Shown: in pieces, positions 24,542-34,229 of the stretch
How positions within the stretch are numbered: the first letter of the stretch is position 1
Layout of the letters: each line of letters opens with the position of its first letter
Translations under genes and position numbers: made by a program
NCBI RefSeq assembly: GCF_030866825.1
Contig: NZ_CP133020.1
Location: 2,790,001 to 2,854,000, forward strand
DNA from: Rathayibacter sp. SW19
GTDB taxonomy: Bacteria > Actinomycetota > Actinomycetes > Actinomycetales > Microbacteriaceae
Length of the DNA: 64,000 nt
Direction of reading: 5' to 3'
The notes under the pieces: model-generated
The model's database searches: none
The model's input: the letters and a program-made list of their open reading frames with translations, nothing else
What the model was told of the DNA's origin: nothing

Positions 24542-25503
24542 ATGGCCGGCCCGAGCGACCACGCCGAAGTGTCAAGATCGACGATCACGGCCGTGGTGGC
24601 CGCGATGGCCGGAACCTTTTCGCTCCCGGCAGCGCCGACCAGATGGATGGTGCGATAGTCGCGATTGCTCGTCGGGCGGATGACCACCCCCGACGGCACC
24701 GACGCGGCATCCACCGCAAGAGACGGGATCAACGCGACGCCGAGTCGCGCTGCGACCATTCCGAGCACGGCCACGAAATTGTCCGTCTCGTACGCGATTG
24801 CCGGTTCGAAGCCGGACTTCTCGGCGAGCTGCAGCAGGTGGCCGCGGCAGCGCGGGCAGCCCGCGATCCAGCTTTCCGCAGCAAGGGCATCGAGCGCAAC
24901 GGTCCCGGAGGCTGCCTGCGGGTGATCCCCAGGCAGCGCCAGCAGCATCTCGTCGCGCCAGAGCGGGGCCACGACCAGTCCGCGCGCACTGTCCTTGTGC
25001 GGGTCGACTCGATCGCCCGGATAGCTGAATGTGACGGCCAAATCGGCCTGTTGCTCGCGCACCGCCTGCACTGCTTCGGGAGGCTCGGCCTCGAGATAAC
25101 TGATTCCGATCCCCGGATGAACCTGCGCCATCTTACCGAGCAGTTTCGGCACGAGTGTCGGCGATGCAGACGGGAACGCAGCAATACGCACTCGGCCCGC
25201 GCGCAGACCGGCGAGCTCCGACAGCTCACCGGCGGCCGCATCCAGCGCAGTCGTGATCGTGCCTGCATGCCGGGCGAGCACGCGGCCCGCCTCGGTCAAC
25301 CGCACGCCGCGGCCTGCGCGCGCGACAATCGGCATGCCGATCCGCGTCTCGGCTCGCTTGAGATGCTGGCTGATCGCCGGCTGGCTGAAGCCCAGTGCAG
25401 CTGCCGCGGCCGTGATCGATCCGGTTTCGGATATTGCGCGCACGATGCGCAACGTGTGCGAGTCAAGTTCGAACCGCGACTCGAGCGACGGAACGAGGGT
25501 CAT
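24529..25503 (-). CDS. LysR-family transcription regulator
   Basis: The 324-residue protein has the N-terminal winged helix-turn-helix (residues ~15-75, SITAAAAALGFSQPAISQHL) and a two-lobed effector domain (residues ~95-300). It is divergent from the aminotransferase at 25585 with an 81-base spacer that contains a perfect dyad, so it most likely controls that gene and itself. The effector cannot be read from sequence. The last residues are encoded by the first unit of a tandem repeat. Confidence 0.88.
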   Translation of the reverse strand: MTLVPSLESRFELDSHTLRIVRAISETGSITAAAAALGFSQPAISQHLKRAETRIGMPIVARAGRGVRLTEAGRVLARHAGTITTALDAAAGELSELAGLRAGRVRIAAFPSASPTLVPKLLGKMAQVHPGIGISYLEAEPPEAVQAVREQQADLAVTFSYPGDRVDPHKDSARGLVVAPLWRDEMLLALPGDHPQAASGTVALDALAAESWIAGCPRCRGHLLQLAEKSGFEPAIAYETDNFVAVLGMVAARLGVALIPSLAVDAASVPSGVVIRPTSNRDYRTIHLVGAAGSEKVPAIAATTAVIVDLDTSAWSLGPAIAAA

Positions 25504-25512
25504 GACTCAATC

Positions 25513-25527
25513 ATAACGTGCGGTTAT
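25513..25527. promoter_or_regulatory. LysR-type operator dyad
   Basis: ATAAC-GTGCG-GTTAT is a perfect inverted repeat with T-N11-A spacing, centred between the divergent lysR and aminotransferase starts. That is the classic recognition box for LysR regulators. Confidence 0.65.
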
Positions 25528-25584
25528 CCTTCAGATACCACACTGCCACTGGAACAATATATGGACTCTTGCAAGGCTGGAACC

Positions 25585-26688
25585 ATGACCACTGCTCTGG
25601 CATCCGCATCCATCCCCGCTTCCACGTCCGTCAAGACACCGCAACTGAGCCTCGCCGCAGCCCAAGCCCAGTTCGGCGGCGGTCACGGCTACCTGGCAGC
25701 GTGCACAATGGGCTTGCCGACGCGAGACACCATTCAGGCACAGCACGCCGATCTCGATCGGGCATACCACACCGGCACGGACTGCGCCGTGTACGAGGCT
25801 GCGGTAGCGGCGGGGCGGGCGAGCTACGCGCGACTCGTCGGTGTGTCGACAGACCGTGTCGCCATCGGCTCGCAGGAATCCGTCATGGCCGGCGTGATCG
25901 CGGCCTCCGCACCAGACGGCGCCGAGATCGTCTGCATCGACGGCGACTTCAGCTCGATCATTTTCCCCTTCCTGCAACAACAGCATCGCGGCGTGCACGT
26001 GCGGCACGTTCCGCAGGATGCCGTGGCCGAATCCGTCACGGAGCGCACCTGGCTCGTCGCCTTCTCGCTCGTGCAATCAGCGACCGGAGTGATTGCCGAT
26101 GCGGATACCATCATCGCCGCCGCTGCACGCACCGGCACACGCACCCTCTGCGACCTCACACAGGCCGCAGGCTGGCTTCCGGTCGATGCCTCCAAATTCG
26201 ACGCAACGATCGGTCACGCATACAAATGGCTGAGCGCGCCGCGAGGTGTGGCCTTCATGACCGTGAGCCAAGACTTCGCAGGCCGGTTGCGGCCCGTGCA
26301 GGCTGGATGGTACGCCGGCGATGACCCCTGGACGTCAACGTACGGCCCGAACATGCATTTGGCCGACGACGCTCGCCGATTCGACGTCTCGCCAGCCTGG
26401 CAATCGTGGATCGGCGCTGCCCCCGCACTAGACATGTATGCCTCGTTGGACATGCAGGAGGTGGCCGCATACGACATCGCGCTCGGCGACGCGCTCTGCG
26501 AAGGGCTCGGGCTCACAACCCGCGGCCAATCCATCGTCACCTGGCACGATCCGGACGGTGACCAACTCGCGCGGTTGACGGGCGCCGGCATCGTCGCATC
26601 CGGTCGAGCGGGCAATGCCCGCGTGGCCTTCCATCTGTGGAACGACGAGTCGGACGTGGACGCGGTGCTGAGGGCGCTTGGTCGCTGA
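25585..26688 (+). CDS. class V aminotransferase-fold PLP enzyme
   Basis: The ATG at 25585 gives 367 residues; the much longer open frame upstream is a shadow. The PLP lysine lies in IGHAYKWLSAPRG near residue 215, preceded by LCDLTQAAGWLPVD with the aspartate and glutamine that hold the cofactor ring. This places it with class V aminotransferases and cysteine desulfurases/isopenicillin epimerase-like enzymes. A flexible-loop catalytic cysteine of true NifS/IscS proteins is not evident, so an aminotransferase or lyase on an amino acid is more likely. Probably controlled by the divergent LysR protein. Confidence 0.8.
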   Translation: MTTALASASIPASTSVKTPQLSLAAAQAQFGGGHGYLAACTMGLPTRDTIQAQHADLDRAYHTGTDCAVYEAAVAAGRASYARLVGVSTDRVAIGSQESVMAGVIAASAPDGAEIVCIDGDFSSIIFPFLQQQHRGVHVRHVPQDAVAESVTERTWLVAFSLVQSATGVIADADTIIAAAARTGTRTLCDLTQAAGWLPVDASKFDATIGHAYKWLSAPRGVAFMTVSQDFAGRLRPVQAGWYAGDDPWTSTYGPNMHLADDARRFDVSPAWQSWIGAAPALDMYASLDMQEVAAYDIALGDALCEGLGLTTRGQSIVTWHDPDGDQLARLTGAGIVASGRAGNARVAFHLWNDESDVDAVLRALGR

Positions 26689-26764
26689 CGGGCCCATGCA
26701 CGGGTCTCAATACGCGTGCTCGTTCCTCGCGCGCTACTCGACCACCGAGGCTACCTGCGAGGCG

Positions 26765-27532
26765 TCAGGCGCGGGCGCGCACCGGATTGCTGAGGGTGCC
26801 GATCCCGGAGATCTCGACCTCGACGACGTCTCCCGCACGCAGCGGCCCGACACCGGCCGGCGTGCCGGTCAAGATCACGTCTCCCGGCAGCAGCGTCCAC
26901 ACGCTCGAGGCATATTCGACGATGGACGGGATATCGTGCACGAGGTCGCTGACGCGACCGTCTTGACGCAGTTCCCCGTTCACCCGGGTGCGCAGCGTCG
27001 CTGCAGCGATGTCGAACTCGGTCTCGATCACCGGCCCGAGCGGGCAGAACGTGTCGAACCCTTTTGCGCGGGCCCATTGCCCATCGGCCTTCTGCAGATC
27101 TCGCGCGGTCACATCATTCGCGGCCGTGTAGCCGAACACATAGTCGGCAGCGTCCTTCGCTGAGACGTTCTTTGCGATCCGCCCGATGACAACCGCCAAT
27201 TCGCCCTCGTGCTCGACCTGCCTCGACTGGGTCGGCAGCACGATCGCATCGTTCGGCCCGATCACAGCGGTGTTCGGCTTGAGAAAGAGCAGTGGTGCGG
27301 CTGGCGCCTCTCCGCCCATTTCGGCTGCGTGATCGCGATAGTTCTTGCCAACCGCCACGACCTTCGATCGCGGAATTACCGGTGCCAACAACGTGGCCGC
27401 CGAGAGCGGAACCCGCTCGCCGGTCGTGTTGAACCCGGAGAACATCGGATCGCCGTCGAGCATCACCAACTCGTTGTCGTCGAGGATCCCGTATGCCAGC
27501 GCTCCGTTGTAGCTGAATCGTGCGACCTTCAC
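26765..27532 (-). CDS. fumarylacetoacetate hydrolase-family protein
   Basis: Starting from the GTG at 27532 (VKVARFSYNG, like the usual MKIARF) the protein has 255 residues. The typical core is VVAVGKNYRDHAAEMGG, then HEGELAVVIGR with metal-binding glutamates, NDVTARDLQ and ILTGTPAGVGPL at the end. The family cleaves C-C bonds in 2-oxo acids or isomerises them, using Mg2+. It begins four bases after the ilvE stop and is probably co-transcribed with it; an ATG at 27544 overlapping ilvE is the alternative start. The exact substrate is unknown. Confidence 0.85.
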   Translation of the reverse strand: MKVARFSYNGALAYGILDDNELVMLDGDPMFSGFNTTGERVPLSAATLLAPVIPRSKVVAVGKNYRDHAAEMGGEAPAAPLLFLKPNTAVIGPNDAIVLPTQSRQVEHEGELAVVIGRIAKNVSAKDAADYVFGYTAANDVTARDLQKADGQWARAKGFDTFCPLGPVIETEFDIAAATLRTRVNGELRQDGRVSDLVHDIPSIVEYASSVWTLLPGDVILTGTPAGVGPLRAGDVVEVEISGIGTLSNPVRARA

Positions 27533-27536
27533 GTCA

Positions 27537-28652
27537 CTACGCATCCAATCGCACGAGCCAGCCGTGCCGATCCGGGATTCTCCCATATTGAATGTCGGTG
27601 AGCTCCTTGCGCAGCGACATTGCCAGTTCGCCAGCCGGTGCATCCGCCGAGCCGATGGTGAAGTCCTCCGATTTGAGTTGCGCGATCGGTGTGACGACGG
27701 CGGCCGTGCCGCACGCGAACACCTCCGTGATCTCACCGGATGCGATTCCCTCGCGCCACTCGTCGACCGTCACGTCACGCTCCTCGACGCCATGCCCGCG
27801 GTCGCGGGCCAGCTGCAGCAGACTGTTGCGTGTGACGCCGTCGAGAATGCTGCCGCTCAGCCGTGGGGTCACCAGGGTGCCGTCTTTGTGAACGAACACG
27901 ATGTTCATACCGCCGAGTTCGTCGATGTGCGTGCCCGTCTCACCATCGAGGAACAGCACCTGCGCGCAACCGTGTTCGTATGCGATTGCTTGCGGCAGCA
28001 GGGACGCCGCATAGTTGCCGCCGAACTTCGCGGCCCCTGTGCCACCGCGCCCCGCACGCGAATAGTCGCTCGACAGCCAGATCGACACCGGGGCGACGCC
28101 GTTGGCGAAGTATGAGCCGGCCGGGCTGGCGATCACGTAATAGCTCACCCGTTGCGCCGGCCGCACGCCGAGGAAGTTCTCGTTGGCGATCATGAACGGG
28201 CGCAGATACAGGCTCGTCTCAGGCTCAGCCGGAACCCAATTATGATCCAGAGCGATCAGCTGTTTCAGCGACTCGATGAAATCCTCGACTGCAAGCGGCG
28301 GCAATGCGAGTCGGTGCGCGGAGTGCTGCATGCGCTCCGCGTTCCGATCGGGCCGGAATGTCCAGATCGAGCGGTCCGCGTGCCTGTACGCCTTCAGTCC
28401 CTCGAAGATCTCCTGTGCGTAGTGCAGAACAGCGGACGCAGGCTCGAGCTGCAGCGGGCCATACGGTACAACACGGGCGTTCTCCCAGCCGTTCTGCAGG
28501 CTCCAATCGATTACGACCATGTGGTCTGTGAAGTGCTGCCCGAACCCGGGATTGGCAAGAATGGCGTCGCGCTCCGCTTCTGCACGCGTCGAGGTGGACG
28601 GTGTCTGGGCGAATGCGAGGGCGAATGTCGCTGTCCGTGCGGTGGTGGTCAT
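27537..28652 (-). CDS. ilvE: branched-chain amino acid aminotransferase
   Basis: At 371 residues with SLYLRPFMIANENFLGVRP and the PLP-lysine region AAKFGGNYAASLLPQ, this is a class IV transaminase of the BCAT type. It performs the last step of valine, leucine and isoleucine synthesis and the first of their breakdown. It follows leuB by 32 bases on the minus strand, so the two probably form one operon with the FAH-type gene behind. Confidence 0.93.
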   Translation of the reverse strand: MTTTARTATFALAFAQTPSTSTRAEAERDAILANPGFGQHFTDHMVVIDWSLQNGWENARVVPYGPLQLEPASAVLHYAQEIFEGLKAYRHADRSIWTFRPDRNAERMQHSAHRLALPPLAVEDFIESLKQLIALDHNWVPAEPETSLYLRPFMIANENFLGVRPAQRVSYYVIASPAGSYFANGVAPVSIWLSSDYSRAGRGGTGAAKFGGNYAASLLPQAIAYEHGCAQVLFLDGETGTHIDELGGMNIVFVHKDGTLVTPRLSGSILDGVTRNSLLQLARDRGHGVEERDVTVDEWREGIASGEITEVFACGTAAVVTPIAQLKSEDFTIGSADAPAGELAMSLRKELTDIQYGRIPDRHGWLVRLDA

Positions 28653-28684
28653 TTCAAGTCCTTCTGTGGAGAGGTGAAGCTTCG

Positions 28685-29737
28685 TTACGCGGCGACGCGA
28701 GCCACGATCGCGTCACCGACCTCGGATGTCGTGCGATGCGCCGAACCCCGATCGGCAAGGTCGCCGAGCACGGCCGCGTTCACGCGTGCCGCGGCATCCG
28801 TCAACCCGAAGTGGCTGAGCATCAGCGCGACGGACAGGATCGCCGCTGTGGGGTCGGCCTTCTGCTGTCCGGCAATGTCCGGGGCCGATCCGTGAACCGG
28901 TTCGAACATGCTGGGGAAGACGCCATCCGGGTTGATATTGCCCGAGGCCGCTAGCCCGATGCCGCCGCTGATTGCGGCCGCGAGGTCGGTCAGAATGTCG
29001 CCGAAGAGGTTGTCCGTGACGATGACGTCAAATCTAGCAGGATTCGTGACGAAGAAGATCGTGGCGGCGTCGACATGCAGATAGTCGACGGTGACCTGCG
29101 GAAACTCGGTTGCGACGGAGTCGACGACGCGCTTCCACAGCGCACCGGCGTTGACGAGCACGTTGGTCTTGTGCACGAGAGTCAGCTTGTTGCGCCGTGC
29201 TGCCGCCTGAGCGAAGGCGAACCGCACGACGCGCTCGACTCCGAATGCCGTGTTCACAGAAACCTCGTTGGCGATCTCCTGCGGCGTTCCGACGCGGATG
29301 GCACCGCCGTTGCCCACATACGGCCCCTCCGTGCCCTCGCGCACCACGACGAAGTCGACTTCGCCAGGATTGGCCAGCGGGCTGGACACCCCGGGGAAGA
29401 TCGTGGTCGGGCGCAGATTCACGTATTGGTCAAGGCTGAAGCGCAGCTTGAGCAGCAGCCCGCGCTCGATGTTGGCATCCTTCAGCCGCGGGTCGCCAGG
29501 CAGCCCGCCCACCGCGCCGAGCAGAATCGCGTCGTGCTCTCGAATCGACGCGAGGTCTTCATCGGTCAATACTTCGCCGGTCTCGAGAAACCGAGCTGCG
29601 CCGAGCGTGAATTCTGTCTTGTCAAACGTTACAGACTCGGATTCCGTCGCAGCGTCAAGCACCTTGACCGCTTCGTCGATTACCTCTGGGCCGATGCCGT
29701 CTCCAGGGATGACGGCGAGTTTGATGGTGCGGGACAT
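28685..29737 (-). CDS. leuB: 3-isopropylmalate dehydrogenase
   Basis: The 350-residue protein starts LAVIPGDGIGPEVIDEA and carries the family signature around VTDNLFGDILTDLAAAISGG, with metal-binding aspartates. It oxidises 3-isopropylmalate to the 2-oxo acid in leucine synthesis, using NAD+. It heads the leuB-ilvE-FAH group. Confidence 0.93.
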   Translation of the reverse strand: MSRTIKLAVIPGDGIGPEVIDEAVKVLDAATESESVTFDKTEFTLGAARFLETGEVLTDEDLASIREHDAILLGAVGGLPGDPRLKDANIERGLLLKLRFSLDQYVNLRPTTIFPGVSSPLANPGEVDFVVVREGTEGPYVGNGGAIRVGTPQEIANEVSVNTAFGVERVVRFAFAQAAARRNKLTLVHKTNVLVNAGALWKRVVDSVATEFPQVTVDYLHVDAATIFFVTNPARFDVIVTDNLFGDILTDLAAAISGGIGLAASGNINPDGVFPSMFEPVHGSAPDIAGQQKADPTAAILSVALMLSHFGLTDAAARVNAAVLGDLADRGSAHRTTSEVGDAIVARVAA

Positions 29738-29848
29738 ACGACTCCAGGGCTAGAAATGTGCGGACTACTGCCAGATTACTCGCGTAGCAGTTCTGCTCTG
29801 GCCGTGCCGAGCCCGCCGGTCTATGCTGGCGGCATCCTGGAACGGCAA

Positions 29849-29871
29849 AAGGCCCTCAACGACAGGGCCTT
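29849..29871. promoter_or_regulatory. perfect hairpin before the DUF6458 gene
   Basis: AAGGCCCT and AGGGCCTT form an 8-bp stem with a 7-base loop, 21 bases before the ATG at 29893. It may act as a 5'-UTR structure; it has no clear T tail for a terminator in the plus direction. Confidence 0.4.
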
Positions 29872-29892
29872 GAATAACGGGAGGCACAGACG

Positions 29893-30141
29893 ATGAGTCT
29901 CGGCGCGGGCATCTTCCTCTTTGTGATCGGCGCTATTCTCGCGTTCGCGGTCAACGTCACTCCGGCCTGGATCGATCTCCAGCTGGTCGGCTGGATTCTG
30001 ATGGGGGCAGGAGTGCTCGTCATCATCATCGGAATCGTTTTGCTCGCCCAGAAGCGGAGGAGTGTCGTGACCCGGCGCACCGGTATCGACCCCGCGACCG
30101 GGCAACGCTATGACACGACGGAACGCCGCGACGACGTTTAG
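29893..30141 (+). CDS. DUF6458-type small membrane protein
   Basis: The 82-residue product has two hydrophobic helices (GIFLFVIGAILAFAVNV and WILMGAGVLVIIIGIVLLA) and a charged tail TRRTGIDPATGQRYDTTERR. The start has GGGAGG upstream. It is a common actinobacterial small membrane protein of unknown role. The end overlaps the convergent MFS gene by four bases. Confidence 0.8.
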   Translation: MSLGAGIFLFVIGAILAFAVNVTPAWIDLQLVGWILMGAGVLVIIIGIVLLAQKRRSVVTRRTGIDPATGQRYDTTERRDDV

Positions 30142-31712
30142 TCCAGCACCCTGTCCGGCCGGACTGCGTCCGTCTTCTTGCTGGCCGACCGTTCGCGCCG
30201 CAGCGTCACGGCGGCCAGCACCGCCGCCAGCAGCACCAAGCCAGCACCGATCCCCGCGGTCAGCGCGACGCCGCTGTCGAAGGCGTGCCGCGCCGAGGCC
30301 ATCAGCGCATCCGCCTGGAGCGACGGAAGCGTCTTCGCAACCGCAGCGGCTCCACCGATCGTCTCCCCCGCGGCATCCGCCTGGGCCGGCGTCAGACCGA
30401 AGGGCAGCACCACAGCGGCGCGGTAGCTCGCCGTGATGATCGTGCCGAGGATAGCCATGCCGAGCACGGCGCCGAGTTCGTACGCGGTCTCGGACACAGC
30501 GGATGCGGCACCCGCCTTGTCCGCGGGTGCCGTTGCGATGATCAGTTCGTTCGAGACCGTCTCGGCGGCACCGATCCCGATGCCCAGGGCGATGAACGCG
30601 ATGATGAACGCGCCGGCGCTCAGCCCGTTACCGAGCACCGCGATCATCGTGTAACCGGAGGCGGAGAGCATGAGGCCGATGGGGATAACGATGCTCGGGC
30701 GCGTGCGGCGGGCGATCGGCACAACGGCCAGGCCCGCGATGATCATCGCGACGAGCCCCGGTAAAAGGGTCAATGCCGCCTCAATGGGGTCTTGACCGAG
30801 CACCAGCTGCAGATGCTGAGAAATGAAGAACAGGCCGCCGACGAGCGCGATCACGCTGAGCAGGTTCACCCCGACTGCACCGCTGAACGCAGGCCGCGTG
30901 AACAGCCGCACGTCGAGCATCGGGTTCCTGCGCCGCAACTGGCGTCGCACGAACAGCAGACCGCTCGCAGCCCCGATGGCAACCGCCATGACACCGATGA
31001 CGACGTTGCCGCCGTTGGCGAGCGACTTGATGCCGAAGACCAGTGGCGCCATCGCCGCCAGCGACAGCAGGATGCTGAGCAGATCGATCGTTCCCGGATT
31101 CGGGTCGCGCGACTCAGGGATCAGGAGCGGCACGAGAATCAGCAACGGAATCAGCACGGGCACCGCGATCAGGAAGACGGACCCCCACCAGAAGTGCGCG
31201 AGCAGGAGCCCGCCGACGATCGGGCCGAGCGCTGAGCCGGCAGCGAACCCGGTCGCCCAAACCGCGATGGCCATTCGGCGCTGATCCCGGTCGAGAAACA
31301 CCGAGCGCAGCAGCGAGAGCGTCGACGGCATCAACATGGCGCCGAAGAACCCGAGGGCTGCCCGTGCGGCGATCAGCGCTTCTGCCGTCGATGAGAATGC
31401 CGCAACGATCGACATCGCGACGAAACCGACCGAGCCGATCACGAGAAGCTTGCGCCGGCCGATTCGGTCTGCCAGGCTGCCCATCGCCACCAAGAGCCCC
31501 GCCAACACCAGCGGGTAGATGTCGATGATCCAGAGCAGCGCGACACCGGTCGGCTCCAGGGCTTCTGAGATCGCCGGAAGCGCGAAGTTCAAAACCGTGT
31601 TGTCGACGGAGACCAGGAGCACCGGCAGCATGAGCACGCCGAGAGCAGCCCATTGGCGTGCCCCAGCACGGGCGGGCAGCGTCGAGGTTGCCAGGGCCTC
31701 TGCGGTCGTCAA
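30138..31712 (-). CDS. MFS drug-efflux transporter (DHA2, 14 helices)
   Basis: The 524-residue protein shows about 14 hydrophobic segments. The motif around ALLWIIDIYPLVLAGLLVAM, the A-loop motif GSLADRIGRRKLLVIGS and a motif C-like GPIVGGLLL identify a proton-driven drug/H+ antiporter of the QacA/SmvA group. It is divergent from a TetR gene with a perfect palindrome between, so it is most likely induced by a toxic compound. Confidence 0.9.
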   Translation of the reverse strand: MTTAEALATSTLPARAGARQWAALGVLMLPVLLVSVDNTVLNFALPAISEALEPTGVALLWIIDIYPLVLAGLLVAMGSLADRIGRRKLLVIGSVGFVAMSIVAAFSSTAEALIAARAALGFFGAMLMPSTLSLLRSVFLDRDQRRMAIAVWATGFAAGSALGPIVGGLLLAHFWWGSVFLIAVPVLIPLLILVPLLIPESRDPNPGTIDLLSILLSLAAMAPLVFGIKSLANGGNVVIGVMAVAIGAASGLLFVRRQLRRRNPMLDVRLFTRPAFSGAVGVNLLSVIALVGGLFFISQHLQLVLGQDPIEAALTLLPGLVAMIIAGLAVVPIARRTRPSIVIPIGLMLSASGYTMIAVLGNGLSAGAFIIAFIALGIGIGAAETVSNELIIATAPADKAGAASAVSETAYELGAVLGMAILGTIITASYRAAVVLPFGLTPAQADAAGETIGGAAAVAKTLPSLQADALMASARHAFDSGVALTAGIGAGLVLLAAVLAAVTLRRERSASKKTDAVRPDRVLD

Positions 31713-31760
31713 GGTGGGCTCTGCTTTCTGTGGGTCGCCGGAATCTGTATTGTTAGATGC

Positions 31761-31780
31761 TATACCGTCCAGACGGTATA
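31761..31780. promoter_or_regulatory. TetR-type operator
   Basis: TATACCGTC-CA-GACGGTATA is a perfect dyad with 9-bp arms in the 77-base gap between the divergent MFS and TetR starts. Its place lets one repressor dimer shut both genes. Confidence 0.75.
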
Positions 31781-31789
31781 GTACCAGCT

Positions 31790-32398
31790 ATGACTCTGGA
31801 ACGCGCTGAGTACGATGAGGGCGTGGCCTCCCCCGCTCCGACCCGTGAGCGCATCCTTGATGCGTTCGAACTGCTGCTCATCGACGACGGCGAACGCGCA
31901 GCGACCCTCGAGGCTGTAGCGAGTAATGCCGGCGTGTCCAAGGGCGGACTGCTCTACCACTTCGCGTCGAAGGATGCGTTGATCCAGGGACTGATAGAAC
32001 GTTTGCGGGTGCTGGTTAGTGCAGATGTGGAGCGGATGCGCGCCGCCCCGGAGGGTGTCGTCGAGTATTTCATCCGCACGTCGGTCGCATCCACTGATCT
32101 TGGTCAGAGCGCGCTGGAGCGCGCGATCGTGGCCTGCGCGTGCCTGGCGCAGGGGTCGCACGCGGACGTACGCGACGCCATCCGCAGCATGCAGGCGACC
32201 TGGCTGGCAGCGATCACGGATGCCGTGACCGACCCGGTCGCCGCTCGCGTCGTCGCGCTTGTGGGCGACGGGCTGTACTTCAACTCGTCAATGCGGCTCA
32301 CGGACGAGACGGCGCGCTCAGAATCCATGGACGAGCTCGTCGCCGCAGTCAAAGACTTTGTGGCTCGTCGGTCTGGCCCCGCCGAGAGCTCAGTCTGA
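31790..32398 (+). CDS. TetR-family repressor of the efflux gene
   Basis: The ATG at 31790 yields 202 residues; the longer frame would start within the operator. The helix-turn-helix is at residues ~30-60 (ATLEAVASNAGVSKGGLLYHF). The C-terminal ligand-binding part is all helical. It probably binds the palindrome at 31761-31780 and responds to the pump's substrate. Confidence 0.88.
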   Translation: MTLERAEYDEGVASPAPTRERILDAFELLLIDDGERAATLEAVASNAGVSKGGLLYHFASKDALIQGLIERLRVLVSADVERMRAAPEGVVEYFIRTSVASTDLGQSALERAIVACACLAQGSHADVRDAIRSMQATWLAAITDAVTDPVAARVVALVGDGLYFNSSMRLTDETARSESMDELVAAVKDFVARRSGPAESSV

Positions 32399-32410
32399 AC
32401 CTGCCGAGCG

Positions 32411-34000
32411 CTAGTCGGCGATGTCGATCTCGTAGGTCACGTCGGCGGAGATCGCCGTGCGCACGGTCTCGAGAAGTCCTTCCGGTACCGGAGAGTCGAC
32501 GATCACGACGCTCAATGCCTTTCCGCCCGCCGCCGTCCGCGCAATTTGCATACCCGCGATGTTGATGCCGGCGTCTCCGAGCTGCTGGCCATAGATCGCG
32601 ACGATACCGGGCCGGTCATCGTAGATCATCACGATCATGTGCTCAGCGAGCGGCACCTCGATCTCGTAGCCGTTGATGCCGATGAGCTTCTCAACCTGTT
32701 TCGTACCGGTGATGGTGCCGGCCACTGAGATCTGAGAACCGTCGCTGAGCGCACCACTCAGAGTGATCTCGTTGTGGTAGTCCTTCGTGACAGCGTCTGT
32801 GATGAGGCGCACCTCGATACCGCGCTGTTCGGCCAGGAGTGGCGCATTCACATAGGACACGTTGTCGCTGACGATGTTGGAGAAGACGCCCTTGAGGGCC
32901 GCCAGCTTGAGCACGCTGACGTCGTAGTTGACCAGGTCGCCACGAACCTCGACATCGATACTGGTCAGCGGGCTGCCGGCAAGTCCACTGAAGACCTGCC
33001 CGAGCTTCTCGACCAGCGGGATGCCGGGGCGCACGTATTCGTCGATGACCCCGCCTGCGACATTGACGGCATCCGGAACCAGTTCACCGGACAGCGCCAA
33101 GCGCACCGACTTCGCGACGGAGACACCTGCCTTCTCCTGCGCTTCGTCCGTGGAGGCACCCAGATGCGGAGTAACCACGATGTTCTCCAGCGCGAGCAGC
33201 GGGGAGTCTTCCGGCGGCTCTGACGTGAACACGTCGAGCCCCGCCCCAGCGATCGAACCTGCAGACAGTGCGCGGTAGAGGGCATCCTCATCGATGAGAC
33301 CGCCGCGGGCGACATTGACGATGAACGCAGACGGTTTCATCAGTGCGAGCTGCTCGTCGCTGATCATGCCAACCGTCTCTGGCGTTTTCGGCATGTGGAT
33401 GGAAATGAAGTCGGAGGATGCGAGCAGCTCATCGAGGCTGACCAGTTGAACGCCGAGTTGCTGCGCCCGTGCGCTGGTCACATAGGGGTCGTATGCGATG
33501 ATCGACGTGCCGAACGCCTGAAGCCGCGCGGCGATCAGCGCACCGATCCTGCCGAGGCCGATGATGCCGATCGTCTTCTCATAGAGTTCGACACCGGTGT
33601 ACTTCGAACGCTTCCACTGACCATCGGCCAGCGATGCGTGCCCTGCCGGAATGTGCCGGGCAAGGCTCAGGATGTGGCCGATCGTCAGTTCGGCGGCCGA
33701 GATGATGTTCGAGACCGGCGCGTTGACGACCATCACACCTGCCGTGGTTGCCGCCTTGATGTCAACGTTGTCGAGCCCGACGCCTGCTCGGGCGATCACA
33801 CGCAACTTCGGTGCGGCCGCGATAGCCTCGGCGTCGACCTTCGTGGCGGAGCGCACCAGGATGGCTTCCGCGTCTGTGAGCGCCGCAAGCAGGGCGGCAC
33901 GATCCGTTCCGTCGACGGTGCGCACGTCGAAATCGGGGCCGAGCGCATCGACGGTGGCGGGGGAAAGGACTTCGGCGATCAGCACGACCGGTTTTGACAC
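32411..34000 (-). CDS. serA: D-3-phosphoglycerate dehydrogenase
   Basis: The GTG at 34000 has AAAGGAAG upstream and yields 529 residues, the length of the long actinobacterial form. NAD binding is at IGLGRIGALIAARL (near residue 150), followed by the dehydrogenase catalytic region with HLGASTDEAQ. An intervening domain (~residues 320-450) and a C-terminal ACT domain (GIVAIYGQQLGDAGINIAG) give serine feedback control. It makes 3-phosphohydroxypyruvate, the first step of serine synthesis. A 7-bp hairpin (GACATCG/CGATGTC) lies upstream at 34031-34049. Confidence 0.94.
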   Translation of the reverse strand: MSKPVVLIAEVLSPATVDALGPDFDVRTVDGTDRAALLAALTDAEAILVRSATKVDAEAIAAAPKLRVIARAGVGLDNVDIKAATTAGVMVVNAPVSNIISAAELTIGHILSLARHIPAGHASLADGQWKRSKYTGVELYEKTIGIIGLGRIGALIAARLQAFGTSIIAYDPYVTSARAQQLGVQLVSLDELLASSDFISIHMPKTPETVGMISDEQLALMKPSAFIVNVARGGLIDEDALYRALSAGSIAGAGLDVFTSEPPEDSPLLALENIVVTPHLGASTDEAQEKAGVSVAKSVRLALSGELVPDAVNVAGGVIDEYVRPGIPLVEKLGQVFSGLAGSPLTSIDVEVRGDLVNYDVSVLKLAALKGVFSNIVSDNVSYVNAPLLAEQRGIEVRLITDAVTKDYHNEITLSGALSDGSQISVAGTITGTKQVEKLIGINGYEIEVPLAEHMIVMIYDDRPGIVAIYGQQLGDAGINIAGMQIARTAAGGKALSVVIVDSPVPEGLLETVRTAISADVTYEIDIAD

Positions 34001-34229
34001 GTAACGCTTCCTTTGACATTGAGCGGGGACGACATCGAACAACGATGTCATCGTTCAGGGACAGCGAGCGGCGGTGGCACGCCGTGGCTACGGCGTAAAA
34101 CAGACGGGGCTCGGGCGCCACGGTCAATGGGGCGCGGTGGTTCACACCTTACCGCGTCCTCTGAATACCGTTATGCACCGTGCTGCGCCGTCTGAACGGA
34201 GGGCGGATGCGGATCCGAGTTTCTGCGGG

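Noticed and set aside
23908..25584. Very long plus-strand open frame running into the aminotransferase
   Set aside because: Its first ~560 codons are histidine/arginine-rich shadow of the membrane protein and LysR genes on the other strand; true coding begins at the ATG at 25585.
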